This document shows, in pieces, positions 8,209 to 17,218 of a stretch of 34,341 nucleotides of DNA (position 1 is the first letter of the stretch; the number at the start of each line of letters is the position of its first letter). The stretch is from SAR324 cluster bacterium (lineage in GTDB: Bacteria; SAR324; NAC60-12), in contig JANQJU010000021.1 of assembly GCA_028281495.1 (NCBI GenBank), forward strand, positions 1 to 34,341, in the 5' to 3' direction. Under the pieces are notes generated by a model, which was not told the DNA's origin, did no database searches, and saw nothing but the letters and a program-made list of their open reading frames with translations. The translations under genes were made by a program, and so were the position numbers.

Positions 8209-9285
8209 ATGGAAAAAACCAGCTCAGGAAATTTCTTTGAAGATTTTGAAATCGGCAGCACGATTCAACATGCCTTGCCACGTACTGTCACTGAAAGTGA
8301 CAACGCCTTGTACATCGCGCTCACGGGAGATCGGTACCCGCTGTATTCCTATGCTGAATTTGCACAATCTTTGGGATACCGACGTGAATTGATCAACGAC
8401 CTCCTAGTCTTTCATACCGTGTTGGGAAAGACTGTGTCAGACATCAGTCTCAATGCCACAGCCAATTTAGGGTATGCTGAAGTGTTGTTTTTACGGCCCG
8501 TCTATCCGGGAGATACCCTGCGAGCGGAATCGACGATTCTTGGAAAAAAGGAAAATTCTAAAAGCAAAACAGGCACTGTTTACGTCCATACCAAGGGCTA
8601 CAATCAATATGATGAAGTGATCCTCCAATTCTACCGCTGGATTCGGGTGAATAAGCACTATCCCGACGCCATTACCGAATGGGATGAAAAACCAGAAATG
8701 CCTTCAGAAATCCGAATCGAGGAGTACCAGCCTCCTACCGAACTGAAGCGGACCGGGCTGAATCCAGCCATCACGGGTGGCAAGTGGTTTTTTGAAGATT
8801 ATGAAGTGGGCGAGCGCATCTGCCACACGGATGCTCGAACGATTGAAGAATCTGACCACATGCAAGCGACGAGTGCTTATTTGAATCTCAACAACATGCA
8901 TTTCAATCAACATCTGATGGCCCATAGCCGTTTTGGAAAACGGGTGATGTACGGAGGCCATGTGATCTCAATTGCTCGCTCACTCTCGTTCAACGGCTTA
9001 GAAAACGCTTTAGGCATCATTGGATGGAACAACAGCACCCACGTGCACCCTACCTTTGGGGGCGACACCCTTTATGCCTGGTCGGACATCCTGGAGAAAA
9101 AAGATCTCTCTGGCCATGACGACCTCGGAGCCTTACGGATCCGGTTGGTGGCTTTGAAGAACCTAGACCCCACTCAACCCGGAGTGGCCTTGAAGTTCAT
9201 GGATCCGGAAAAAGAAAAAGAGCAATACCATCCCAACGTGGTATTGGATCTCGATTACTACATTCTCATGCCTAAACAAATATAA
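8209..9285 (+). CDS. Double-hotdog MaoC-like dehydratase/hydratase (mesaconyl-CoA hydratase-like)
   Basis: A 358-residue protein with two MaoC-type hotdog halves. The first begins FFEDFEIGSTIQHALPRTVTE and the second, near residue 205, WFFEDYEVGERICHTDARTI; the latter includes NNMHFNQHLMA and VMYGGHVISI, which resemble the hydratase active-site region. The two-domain layout and length resemble mesaconyl-CoA (beta-methylmalyl-CoA) hydratases, which interconvert mesaconyl-CoA and beta-methylmalyl-CoA, but other enoyl-CoA hydratases share it. I start at ATG 8209 (AAAGGG upstream) because the domain begins directly after it; an ATG-like start at 8125 would add a non-conserved tail. It sits 7 bp before prfB, so the two share a transcript. 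Confidence 0.75.
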   Translation: MEKTSSGNFFEDFEIGSTIQHALPRTVTESDNALYIALTGDRYPLYSYAEFAQSLGYRRELINDLLVFHTVLGKTVSDISLNATANLGYAEVLFLRPVYPGDTLRAESTILGKKENSKSKTGTVYVHTKGYNQYDEVILQFYRWIRVNKHYPDAITEWDEKPEMPSEIRIEEYQPPTELKRTGLNPAITGGKWFFEDYEVGERICHTDARTIEESDHMQATSAYLNLNNMHFNQHLMAHSRFGKRVMYGGHVISIARSLSFNGLENALGIIGWNNSTHVHPTFGGDTLYAWSDILEKKDLSGHDDLGALRIRLVALKNLDPTQPGVALKFMDPEKEKEQYHPNVVLDLDYYILMPKQI

Positions 9286-9292
9286 GGAGATT

Positions 9293-10412
9293 ATGACTCA
9301 AGAAGAAATCAACGCTAAACAAGAAGAGATTGCTCAACGGCTGAGTAATCTGAAGGGGTATCTTTGACGTTGCTACCAAAGAAAAAGATTTAAATGACCT
9401 CGAAGCTCAATCCTCCCAAGATAACTTTTGGACCCTCCCTCAAGAAGAACGCACTCCCATCTTGAAAAGGATTTCTCAACTCTCGGACATTCTTAAAGAA
9501 TATCAAGAATTGGTGACACTCAATGACGATTTAGTCACTGCCGCAGAATTGTTTCAGGAATCGGAAGATGAAGAACTGTTGGAAGAGATCCAAACCTATG
9601 CCAGTGAGCTGGAACTCAAGCTCACACATTTGGAGATTGTGAATCTGTTTTCTGGATCTCATGACGATGGCAATGCCATCATTGCCATCCATCCTGGAGC
9701 CGGAGGCACGGAATCCACAGACTGGGCTTCGATGCTGTATGACATGTATCTCAAGTGGGCCAACCACAATGATTTCAAGGTTCAGATCTTGGATTACCAA
9801 CCTGGAGATGAAGCCGGAATCAAATCTGTCACGTTTTCCGTATCGGGCAAATATGCCTATGGTCATCTCAAAACGGAGATTGGTGTGCATCGGCTCGTTC
9901 GGATTTCTCCTTTTGATGCCAACAAACGCCGGCATACGTCTTTTGCTTCCGTGTTTGTGTATGCCGACATTGATGAAGACATCGAAGTGGAAGTGAAGCC
10001 AGAAGAGCTTCGTGTCGATACATTCCGCGCGAGCGGGGCTGGAGGGCAACATGTCAATACAACCGACTCGGCCATCCGGATCACTCACTTGCCCACAGGC
10101 ATCGTCGTTCAATGTCAGAACGAACGATCTCAGCATAAAAACCGCTCGACGGCCATGAAGATTCTCAAAGCCAAACTTTATGAACGCGAGCAACAAGCAC
10201 TGAATGCCGAAAAGGATAAGCTCCACAGTGCCAAGCAAGACAATGCCTGGGGGAGCCAAATTCGAAGCTATGTGCTGCACCCTTACCAGATGGTTAAAGA
10301 CCATCGAACGAATTGGGAAACCGGCAATACAGCTGCCGTGTTGGGTGGCGAAATTGACGATTTCATTAAAGAAACTTTGTCACAAAAAGCGTTTCTCCAA
10401 GTGTCGTCATAA
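9293..10412 (+). CDS. prfB: Peptide chain release factor 2, expressed by programmed +1 frameshift
   Basis: RF2 (372 residues after the frameshift) ends translation at UGA and UAA. The gene begins at ATG 9293, with AAGGAG directly upstream, and reads 24 codons to ...GYL before an in-frame TGA at 9365. After a +1 shift the frame continues DVATKEKDLNDLEAQ... to 10412. The anticodon-like SPF motif is in RISPFDANKRRH and the catalytic GGQ is in SGAGGQHVNTT (codons 10041-10049). Only the part from 9462 on is seen as a simple open frame, so an automatic start there would be wrong. It is coupled to the MaoC gene, which ends 7 bp earlier. Confidence 0.95.
9353..9368 (+). promoter_or_regulatory. prfB autoregulatory +1 frameshift site
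   Basis: AAGGGGTATCTTTGAC: an internal Shine-Dalgarno-like AAGGGG, then the slippery CTT, then TGA-C. When RF2 is scarce the ribosome slips from CTT by +1 and makes more RF2. The layout agrees with the classical element (AGGGGGTATCTTTGAC) at all but one base. Confidence 0.95.
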
Positions 10413-10468
10413 ATCATTTTTTATTTTCAACCCTCAATGACTCAACCTTTCAATGATGGAAGACTCTC

Positions 10469-10960
10469 ATGGCACAAAGTTCATTTGACATCGTTTCGGA
10501 AGTCGACATGCAGGAAGTGAACAATGCGGTAGACCAAACCGAACGTGAAATCAGCACACGCTATGACTTCAAAGGAACCACCGCTGAGATTTCTCTCGAT
10601 AGAGACATTCCAGCAGTTAAGCTAGTGGCGGATGATGAAATGGTTTTGAAAAAAGTCATCGACGTTTTGTTGACCAAAATGCTGAAGCGTTCGGTGCCGG
10701 TCAAGTCGCTGGAGTATGGCAAAACCGAACCCACAGGAAAAGTGGTCCGCAAAGAGATCAAACTGCAACAAGGACTCACCAAAGAAAACTGCAAAACCAT
10801 CACGCAATTCATCAAGAAAACCAAACTGAAGGTCCAAGCCCAAGTGAATGGAGATCAAGTACGAGTCACCGGAAAAAGCCGGGACGACCTCCAAAACGTT
10901 ATCCAGCAACTCAAAGACCAAGAGTTTGAATTTGATATGCAATTCACCAATTATCGGTGA
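10469..10960 (+). CDS. yajQ: YajQ family protein (DUF520)
   Basis: A 163-residue cytoplasmic protein of the YajQ/DUF520 family: SSFDIVSEVDMQEVNNAVDQ at the start, STRYDFKGT near residue 30, LEYGKTEPTGK near 82 and VRVTGKSRDDLQ near 130, with normal length. Some family members bind cyclic di-GMP and affect transcription; others are reported to bind nucleotides, so the role here is not settled. GGAAG precedes the ATG. It follows prfB by 56 bp. Confidence 0.93.
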   Translation: MAQSSFDIVSEVDMQEVNNAVDQTEREISTRYDFKGTTAEISLDRDIPAVKLVADDEMVLKKVIDVLLTKMLKRSVPVKSLEYGKTEPTGKVVRKEIKLQQGLTKENCKTITQFIKKTKLKVQAQVNGDQVRVTGKSRDDLQNVIQQLKDQEFEFDMQFTNYR

Positions 10961-11034
10961 GGCATTTCACAAGGGTACTCCCTACCCATTGAAGCGGGCG
11001 GTTTGTGGCTCGCTTCCTCGCTCAAGCATCCCTC

Positions 11035-12675
11035 ATGCAACCACCCTCCCCATTCCCAATTATTCCCCACCCTATTTGGGTTCTACTAGGAGTTTATTTG
11101 ATATCCCGGTGTTTTGGGATGTTTTGGTTCATTCCCCACAATGATGAGGTCATTTACACGGATGTTGCCATGCAAATGGCATCCGACTGGGCCACCAACC
11201 AATATCTCACTCTCAATGGCTCCCTGTTTGATGATTATAAAGAACCTCTGCAATATTGGTTGACCTCACTGACCGTAACCACATGGGACAACCCATTGAT
11301 CGGAATGCGTCTCTGGTCCTTGGTTATGGGGGGCTTGGGGCTCACTTGCACGTACCTGCTCGTCGCGCGTCTCTGGGATGTCAGGGCAGCCAGCATCACG
11401 GGTGGCCTGATTGTCCTTTCAGAATACTATTTTTACTTCGATGCCATCGCACTCCATGAAGCCCATATTTATGGATGGGGGACATTTTACCTGTATACCT
11501 TGTACTTATTCTTAGAAGAAACGCCGGAAGGATCACCCCGGCCACGCCACCTAAAGCGATTGGGTTTTGCGGTGTTGGCTATCCTCGGTCTCACGGCATG
11601 TTTGATGTCAAAGACATCAGGACAGATGTGGTTGATTTTAGGGGGAGCGATGCCTTTTTGTGTCTTAGCCGTCCGACACAACCATTGGGCCGGGAAAACT
11701 CGCCTCATTTGGCAACAGGGGATGGGAAAGCTTGCTTGGGTGGGCCTCTTGGCGTTGGCTTCCGAAGGAGTGCATCGTCTATTCATCCCCGCTCAATTTG
11801 CCGCAATCAAAGAGGCGTCTTATCAAGTGGGACTGGTTCGAAGCAGTGACGAATTGCTGGCATTGCCATTCCAAGCATGGTGGAACAACCTGGAGTACTA
11901 TTTCAGAAAAATCCTTTGGGCAGAGTTCGACGTCGCAACCGGGTTGGTGTTAGGCATCTACGTTGTGATGTTGTGGCTGTTGTGGATACAAAAGCGATCC
12001 CATTTCGGCAGATACTGTGTATTGCTTGTTCTCTGGTGCCTCTCATTTCTGCCGTTGGTCCTTGTCGCGAAAGGACTCACCCCACGTTATTTCGGGGTGG
12101 GGTTGTATTGGTTTTATGCGCTTGCTGGAGTGACCCTGTCGTGGGCCTGGTATCAAGAACGCTTTCAGAAATCGATTCGTATAGCACTGATTGCCGGGTT
12201 GACTGTCTTAATATTATCCAGAGCGGTCTTTTCTTACCTTCCTTTGCTGACCTGGAAACAGAATGATTATGCGTTGCAAGAAACCATACCGGGATGGGCC
12301 AATGGAGCGAATATCATGGAGTTGGTCAAACAGGTTTCCCAACTGCCTCCAGGAACAATTTGGGCGGACCCCCAATGGGGGCACCCCACGACCACGCTTC
12401 GCATCTTTCAACATCGCTATCCACACCTTTCCATTGAAAACGTCACACGAGACCGGTTAGACCAAGTCTTCTTGACCTACTTGGAACTCCAAAAATCAGG
12501 GAAAAATCTATATTTTGTATTTGACGCCCGGGTTGTTGGGGAAAGGCCGGTGTTTGACCAAATTTTTCAACACCCGCTTCTGTGCGGCAAACGCCTCGTC
12601 ATCCCTAAGGGATATCGGGGTGTCGACTTTCCGAACAGCCGTTATGTGCTCTGTGAAATGACAGGAGTTCGGTGA
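11035..12675 (+). CDS. ArnT/PMT-like polytopic membrane glycosyltransferase (GT-C)
   Basis: About 546 residues with many hydrophobic helices. The first periplasmic loop carries the acidic pair of GT-C enzymes (IPHNDEVIYTDVAMQMA), followed by DDYKEPLQYW, as in ArnT and PMT-like transferases that move a sugar from a polyprenyl phosphate donor. Acceptor and sugar are unknown. ATG 11035 is preferred over an upstream GTG at 11005 because the first membrane helix follows closely, but neither has a strong Shine-Dalgarno. The 3' end, including the stop codon, forms the first unit of a tandem repeat (12657-12795). Confidence 0.75.
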   Translation: MQPPSPFPIIPHPIWVLLGVYLISRCFGMFWFIPHNDEVIYTDVAMQMASDWATNQYLTLNGSLFDDYKEPLQYWLTSLTVTTWDNPLIGMRLWSLVMGGLGLTCTYLLVARLWDVRAASITGGLIVLSEYYFYFDAIALHEAHIYGWGTFYLYTLYLFLEETPEGSPRPRHLKRLGFAVLAILGLTACLMSKTSGQMWLILGGAMPFCVLAVRHNHWAGKTRLIWQQGMGKLAWVGLLALASEGVHRLFIPAQFAAIKEASYQVGLVRSSDELLALPFQAWWNNLEYYFRKILWAEFDVATGLVLGIYVVMLWLLWIQKRSHFGRYCVLLVLWCLSFLPLVLVAKGLTPRYFGVGLYWFYALAGVTLSWAWYQERFQKSIRIALIAGLTVLILSRAVFSYLPLLTWKQNDYALQETIPGWANGANIMELVKQVSQLPPGTIWADPQWGHPTTTLRIFQHRYPHLSIENVTRDRLDQVFLTYLELQKSGKNLYFVFDARVVGERPVFDQIFQHPLLCGKRLVIPKGYRGVDFPNSRYVLCEMTGVR

Positions 12676-12795
12676 AGAAACAGATTTGATCAATGACAGG
12701 AGTCCAGTGAAGAAACAGGTTTGATCAATGACAAGAGTCTGGTGGGGAACAGATTTGACAAATGACAGGAGTCCGGTGGGGGAACGGATTTGACA
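12657..12795 (+). repeat. Four tandem 34-35-bp repeats overlapping a gene end
   Basis: Units at 12657-12691, 12692-12726, 12727-12760 and 12761-12795 each open AATGACA(G/A)GAGT and close with (A/G)TTTGA(TC/CA). The first unit contains the last codons and stop of the glycosyltransferase. The last abuts the end of the convergent GHKL gene. No coding sense is apparent beyond the first unit. Confidence 0.85.
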
Positions 12796-12807
12796 AAACG
12801 AGGTGGG

Positions 12808-13980
12808 TCAATCCCGGTTGAAGTAATGGAAAGAAGAAGTGGTTTTGGTGTAGTTGGGATCAATATTGAAGATGGCTACCATTTCAGTGCGCTCTCCAGG
12901 GGCCACATTGATGGCAAACAAGTCACACATTTGCATCACTTGATACAATCCCAATCCTGCCCCCCCTTTATTTTGGTTCAGAGAACCAGCTCGCCCTGTG
13001 TAACAACTTTCCAAATAATTCAATGCGATCTCTTTTGAGAACGAACCAAATGGATCTTCCACCGCTACGGCTAGTAAAAAGCCGTCACAAGCATACCGAA
13101 AAACCGCACGTTCTTCTGGGATCAGCTGCACTGGCGATGTGCGTGGCAGGTGATTATAGCGTGCCGTGCCATCCTCGTTCACGGGTGCATCATAGATAGC
13201 GTTCATCAAAAATTCTTCTGCGACCATTTCGGCCCGAATTTTGAAGATCTTTCGTACACCCAAGCGTCTTAGAAAACCGCCCATTTCATCAATCAAATCA
13301 TCACGCTGATCGCTATGAGTGACCGAACTCACTCGGATGTCCGCTCCCCAATCCAAATATTTATCGATACCAAACACATCACCCGTGATCAGTTTGCTCA
13401 CGGTGGTGAGGATGTTTTTCAAATAATACGTCCGATCTTCCTCATGGCGAGTGACGATGTTGGAAATGGAAGGAAATTGCTGGAGTACCGGGTAATAACA
13501 TTGTGCCGGTTGTGAGGTCATGAACACCGACTTGATTTCGGGATAATGGCGCCGCGCATAAGGAATCAAGCGGAGCAATTCGGCATTGGCACATAAGACA
13601 TCGTAGTTGCGTTCGCGAAGCAGTTGCTTGCCTTCTTCGAGAGAGGTCACAATGTCCAATTCCACCCCGGATCCCCCTAAAGCCATTTTAGCAATACTCT
13701 GGTGCCGACGATGCGTTTCGGCCAGCATCACTCGCTTGTGTAAGATGAGTTGTTCCGTGAGATAAAGCGAGTGGATGGGAGTGATAATTTCCTCCACTTG
13801 GCGCACTTCTCGAATGAGCTGTTCCAAGTGCTGGCGAGTGATCGTCCCTTCGTGACCTAACAAATGTTCCAGCTCATGACGGATGGGAGTCACGAAATCC
13901 TCGTTGAGCGATCCGAGCTTTTTAAGAATTTGCTCTTTGCTAACGGTGGGATTAAAAAAGAACATCGGTGATTCTTTCAT
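12808..13980 (-). CDS. GHKL ATPase with degenerate receiver-like domain
   Basis: A 390-residue soluble signalling protein. Residues about 80-160 have the size and pattern of a response-regulator receiver (RVMLAETHRRHQS ... NYDVLCANAELL), but the phospho-acceptor aspartate position reads Ala/Asn. The C-terminal half is a Bergerat-fold ATPase: N-box EEFLMNAIYDA at about 255-265, VEDPFGSF at 307-314 and GGAGLGL at 339-345. There is no H-box for autophosphorylation, so it resembles anti-sigma/SpoIIAB-like or HATPase-only proteins rather than a histidine kinase. A STAS protein at 22779 is a conceivable partner, but it is 9 kb away. No good ribosome site is seen at 13980; ATG 13965 is an alternative start. 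Confidence 0.7.
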   Translation of the reverse strand: MKESPMFFFNPTVSKEQILKKLGSLNEDFVTPIRHELEHLLGHEGTITRQHLEQLIREVRQVEEIITPIHSLYLTEQLILHKRVMLAETHRRHQSIAKMALGGSGVELDIVTSLEEGKQLLRERNYDVLCANAELLRLIPYARRHYPEIKSVFMTSQPAQCYYPVLQQFPSISNIVTRHEEDRTYYLKNILTTVSKLITGDVFGIDKYLDWGADIRVSSVTHSDQRDDLIDEMGGFLRRLGVRKIFKIRAEMVAEEFLMNAIYDAPVNEDGTARYNHLPRTSPVQLIPEERAVFRYACDGFLLAVAVEDPFGSFSKEIALNYLESCYTGRAGSLNQNKGGAGLGLYQVMQMCDLFAINVAPGERTEMVAIFNIDPNYTKTTSSFHYFNRD

Positions 13981-14078
13981 GGCGATGATACAACGTAGTA
14001 AGGGATTACAACTTTTAGTGCAAAACCTATCGTATTAAATAGCACGGCTTCCTGCCGATTCCAAGGAGAGAGAACGGT

Positions 14079-16040
14079 ATGAATTTTTGGAAACATCATT
14101 ATTTTGTTATTGGCGGATTGCTCTACCTCTGGGTCCATCCCCTCTTCGGAGAAATGCTCTTGCAGTCAGGCTGGAGCCGCCTTTTTTATCTATCCACTTT
14201 GCCTTGCGCAATAGCTATTGTAGCTGGGATTACCTACGTTGGCGAAGCCATTCGTTTGCAGCTCCAAAAACGCCATTGGATTCGGTCTTTCTATTCAGGA
14301 GCCAATTGGGTGATGGCACAAATGCTTGGCGTGGTTTTCTTTGGACATATCGCCATCCTCGCCGCCCTTGCTAATATCAACATTCCCCTCATTTACCAAC
14401 TGTTTTTTACAGGTATGGTTTTGCTCTCAATCCTTGCGATTCGAGACAAATCCATCGCAGCTTCTTTCCATCGAATTCATCGAACATTTCGATCCATGGA
14501 TGCCTGGAAATGGCTCTGGCTGATTCCCGTTCTAGCCTTTGCAATTCGGGGTCTGGTGACCTTTTTATTAGTGAATGGCACCGAGCAGATGCACAACACC
14601 TTGCCCTTTGCCAAATACCTATTCCGCGGAGTCGATTTCAACGAGTATAACCTGGATACTCACTTTTTGCTTTTGGGAACCTATGAAACGTTTGGTGTGT
14701 TCATTCGAGCGTTCACTCCCAATGACTTTGCCTTCCAGTTGGTGGCTCAACAATCGACGTATTTGATCACAATCGGAGGCATGTGTCTGATTCTGGGAAC
14801 CATTCCATGGGTCTTACGGAAACTCCCGTCTTTTGCTCCCTTCTTGATGTTTTGGCCTACCACGTTGAACTTTGCTCCCTCCGATACCATTGCATTCAAG
14901 CCCGATTGGCTCGCCATTTTATCCGCATGTATCGCCTCACTTGCGTTACTACGTCAGTGGCGGAATTACGACCGACACAATCACACGCCCTATATGATCA
15001 TGGTCGTGGTGTTTTCCGGGATTGCCGCTTGTGCCAAGATGACCGCTGTGCCGTACATCATCTTTTTATTGCCAACAACGGTCCTTCTCGCGGTATGGAA
15101 GCAACGTCGTATTCATGGGATCCATTTATTCATGCCCATCTTGTTCTTCCTTGTCACCCTACCGTTTTTTGGCAAGAACACCATCTGGCTTGGAAATCCC
15201 GTCTTCCCCGGCTTCCAAAGCGTGTTTGAAAGACCAGAGCGCTTGTCCAACACCACCTTATTCAACACGTTTAAGATCAACAAAGTGACCCAAAATGTTC
15301 CGGATGCGTGGGACAATCTAAACGGGTATCTGCGCTTTTTTTGGCATCATCCTGAGTTTTTCGTTCCTGTGTTTTTGCTGCTGTATCTCATGATCCGCAA
15401 GATCTTCCATAAAGCCGTGTTGCTCACTATGGGATTTTTCTTAACTTACTGCACACTCTACGTTTTCACGTTTTATCCTAGTCTGTATCAACGGTATGTG
15501 GCCTACGTCTACATCATCCTATTGGCATTCACCGTCCTCACGTTTCTCGAATTCAAACGGCATGCTCCCCACTCGTGGGTCAAGGCGGCAATCGGCGGGT
15601 TTTTTGTGCTGATGTTGACCCATGCTTACATCGATGCCAACCTCACTCGCAGTTTCAAATGGTGGGGAGAAGGCATGTCTCCCCAAGAATATCGCTTCTA
15701 TAAAGATAAGGTGGATGTGTTTTATACGAAGATCAACGAAAAGTGCTCTGATCCGGGTCGTCTACTCAACCGGCAGTGGCGTAACTACTTTTATGCCGAT
15801 TTCGACACCATCAGCCTCACCGATCTCCAAGGGGACATGTATGGGCCTGAATTTTATGATCGCTATAACGTCAACTTCGTGATTTTACCGGATGATAAAA
15901 TGGACGAAGTGAATGCAGCGACAAAAAACCGCCCTTGGTTTCCCCAAAACTTCACTAAAGTGGACCGGGCCGGTGTGTTGAATCTGTGGATGCGGAACTC
16001 TTACACCGGATGCGGAAACACCTTTGTAGCAAAAAATTAA
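14079..16040 (+). CDS. Polytopic membrane protein, probable GT-C-type glycosyltransferase
   Basis: A 653-residue protein with roughly a dozen hydrophobic helices in residues 1-530 and a soluble C-terminal part. The first half includes an exposed acidic segment (FNEYNLDTHFLLLGTYE), which recalls the acidic loop of GT-C enzymes, but I cannot confirm the family. AAGGAGAGAGA lies upstream of the ATG. It is followed after 38 bp by a GT2 enzyme that could supply a polyprenyl-phosphate sugar, so lipid-linked sugar transfer to a surface molecule is a reasonable inference. It is divergent from the GHKL gene with a 98-bp gap. Confidence 0.65.
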   Translation: MNFWKHHYFVIGGLLYLWVHPLFGEMLLQSGWSRLFYLSTLPCAIAIVAGITYVGEAIRLQLQKRHWIRSFYSGANWVMAQMLGVVFFGHIAILAALANINIPLIYQLFFTGMVLLSILAIRDKSIAASFHRIHRTFRSMDAWKWLWLIPVLAFAIRGLVTFLLVNGTEQMHNTLPFAKYLFRGVDFNEYNLDTHFLLLGTYETFGVFIRAFTPNDFAFQLVAQQSTYLITIGGMCLILGTIPWVLRKLPSFAPFLMFWPTTLNFAPSDTIAFKPDWLAILSACIASLALLRQWRNYDRHNHTPYMIMVVVFSGIAACAKMTAVPYIIFLLPTTVLLAVWKQRRIHGIHLFMPILFFLVTLPFFGKNTIWLGNPVFPGFQSVFERPERLSNTTLFNTFKINKVTQNVPDAWDNLNGYLRFFWHHPEFFVPVFLLLYLMIRKIFHKAVLLTMGFFLTYCTLYVFTFYPSLYQRYVAYVYIILLAFTVLTFLEFKRHAPHSWVKAAIGGFFVLMLTHAYIDANLTRSFKWWGEGMSPQEYRFYKDKVDVFYTKINEKCSDPGRLLNRQWRNYFYADFDTISLTDLQGDMYGPEFYDRYNVNFVILPDDKMDEVNAATKNRPWFPQNFTKVDRAGVLNLWMRNSYTGCGNTFVAKN

Positions 16041-16078
16041 ACGAATCCATCATCAATCGATTGAAGAAAGCAGGAGAC

Positions 16079-17020
16079 ATGACCAAACAACCCACCCAAG
16101 TTTCACTCGTGGTTCCCGTTTATAATGAAGAAGAATCGTTGCCAGAGTTGCATCAAAAGATCGAATCGGCTCTGACCGACTACGCGGCCGAGGTGATTTA
16201 TGTGGATGACGGCAGTACGGACCGCTCCCCCCAGATTCTTGAAGAACTTCAAGCCAACAGTAAGATTCAAGTGAAGGTTGTGTTTTTTCGCAAGAATTTC
16301 GGCAAGTCGGCGGGACTTTCCGCAGGCATTGAAGAGGCTCAGGGGGACATCATCATGACCATCGATGCTGATCTGCAAAATGACCCGAAAGACATGCCAC
16401 GGATCATCGAAGAAATTCAAAACGGAGCGGATCTGGTCTCTGGTTGGCGCATCAATCGGGATGACCCTTTGGAAAAGACACTGCCTTCCAAATTCTTCAA
16501 CCGCACCATTTCGCGGCTCAGCGGGTTACCCATCCACGATTTCAATTGCGGACTGAAGGCTTATCGCCGTGAAGTGCTGGAAGAACTGCCCATCTATGGC
16601 GACATGCATCGCTTCATTCCGGTGTTGGCCCACCGCAAAGGATTTTTAGTGAAGGAAATTAAAATCGATCACCACCCTCGACGTTTTGGAGTATCAAAAT
16701 ACGGATTTGAACGATATCTCCACGGTGCGCTCGATATGCTGACGGTGATCTTTCTGACCACGTATCTCGTGCGCCCGATGCACCTCTTTGGAGGATTCGG
16801 ATTGGGCACAATTTTTGTCGGTTCGGTGCTGTTCCTTTACCTCGTCTTTGGTCGCTGGGTTTGGGGGGTCTCGATTGGCACCAGTCCATTGCTCGCTGTA
16901 GTGCTTTTGATGATTGGAATGGGAATGCAACTTCTCATCTTTGGGTTGCTTGCTGAAATGATTGTCCATTTCCGCAAAACTCAACACCAAGAATTTTCGA
17001 TCAAAAAAAAGCTTGGATAA
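16079..17020 (+). CDS. Membrane-anchored GT2 glycosyltransferase (DPM1/ArnC-like)
   Basis: A 313-residue protein starting at ATG 16079 with AGGAG seven bases upstream. The catalytic GT-A domain shows SLVVPVYNEEESLPEL, YVDDGSTD, IDADLQNDP and an FNCGLKAYRRE segment. Two hydrophobic hairpin helices near residues 230-300 anchor it at the inner membrane. This layout belongs to polyprenyl-phosphate sugar synthases, which load a sugar from a nucleotide donor onto undecaprenyl phosphate. It shares a transcript with the membrane protein before it. Confidence 0.88.
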   Translation: MTKQPTQVSLVVPVYNEEESLPELHQKIESALTDYAAEVIYVDDGSTDRSPQILEELQANSKIQVKVVFFRKNFGKSAGLSAGIEEAQGDIIMTIDADLQNDPKDMPRIIEEIQNGADLVSGWRINRDDPLEKTLPSKFFNRTISRLSGLPIHDFNCGLKAYRREVLEELPIYGDMHRFIPVLAHRKGFLVKEIKIDHHPRRFGVSKYGFERYLHGALDMLTVIFLTTYLVRPMHLFGGFGLGTIFVGSVLFLYLVFGRWVWGVSIGTSPLLAVVLLMIGMGMQLLIFGLLAEMIVHFRKTQHQEFSIKKKLG

Positions 17021-17027
17021 CAAGACG

Positions 17028-17076
17028 GATCAAGCAATCGATGTGAAGCAGAAACGATCAAGCAATCGATGCGAAG
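17028..17076 (+). repeat. Pair of 21-bp direct repeats
   Basis: GATCAAGCAATCGATG(T/C)GAAG occurs at 17028-17048 and 17056-17076, differing at one base with a 28-bp period. It lies just after the GT2 stop codon, in the gap before the convergent flagellin. Confidence 0.8.
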
Positions 17077-17151
17077 GAGAGGCTGAAGAGACAGACCGGA
17101 AGGCAGGATAGGCTTTGTTCAGTAATAAGAAGTGACGCAGAACCAAGGTCA

Positions 17152-17178
17152 CCGGAATCCCCGGTCAAAGGATTCCGG
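17152..17178. terminator. Hairpin between convergent GT2 and flagellin genes
   Basis: A perfect 9-bp stem, CCGGAATCC (17152-17160) with GGATTCCGG (17170-17178), and a 9-nt loop. It sits 41 bp beyond the flagellin stop. No T-tract follows on either strand, so termination would be Rho-assisted or the hairpin serves RNA stability. Confidence 0.4.
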
Positions 17179-17218
17179 CAATAGGTCGGTCAATCACAAA
17201 GGGAACAAAGGCTTACCC

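Noticed and set aside
9531..10304. 257-residue minus-strand frame
   Set aside because: Antisense to prfB; a shadow of its codon bias.
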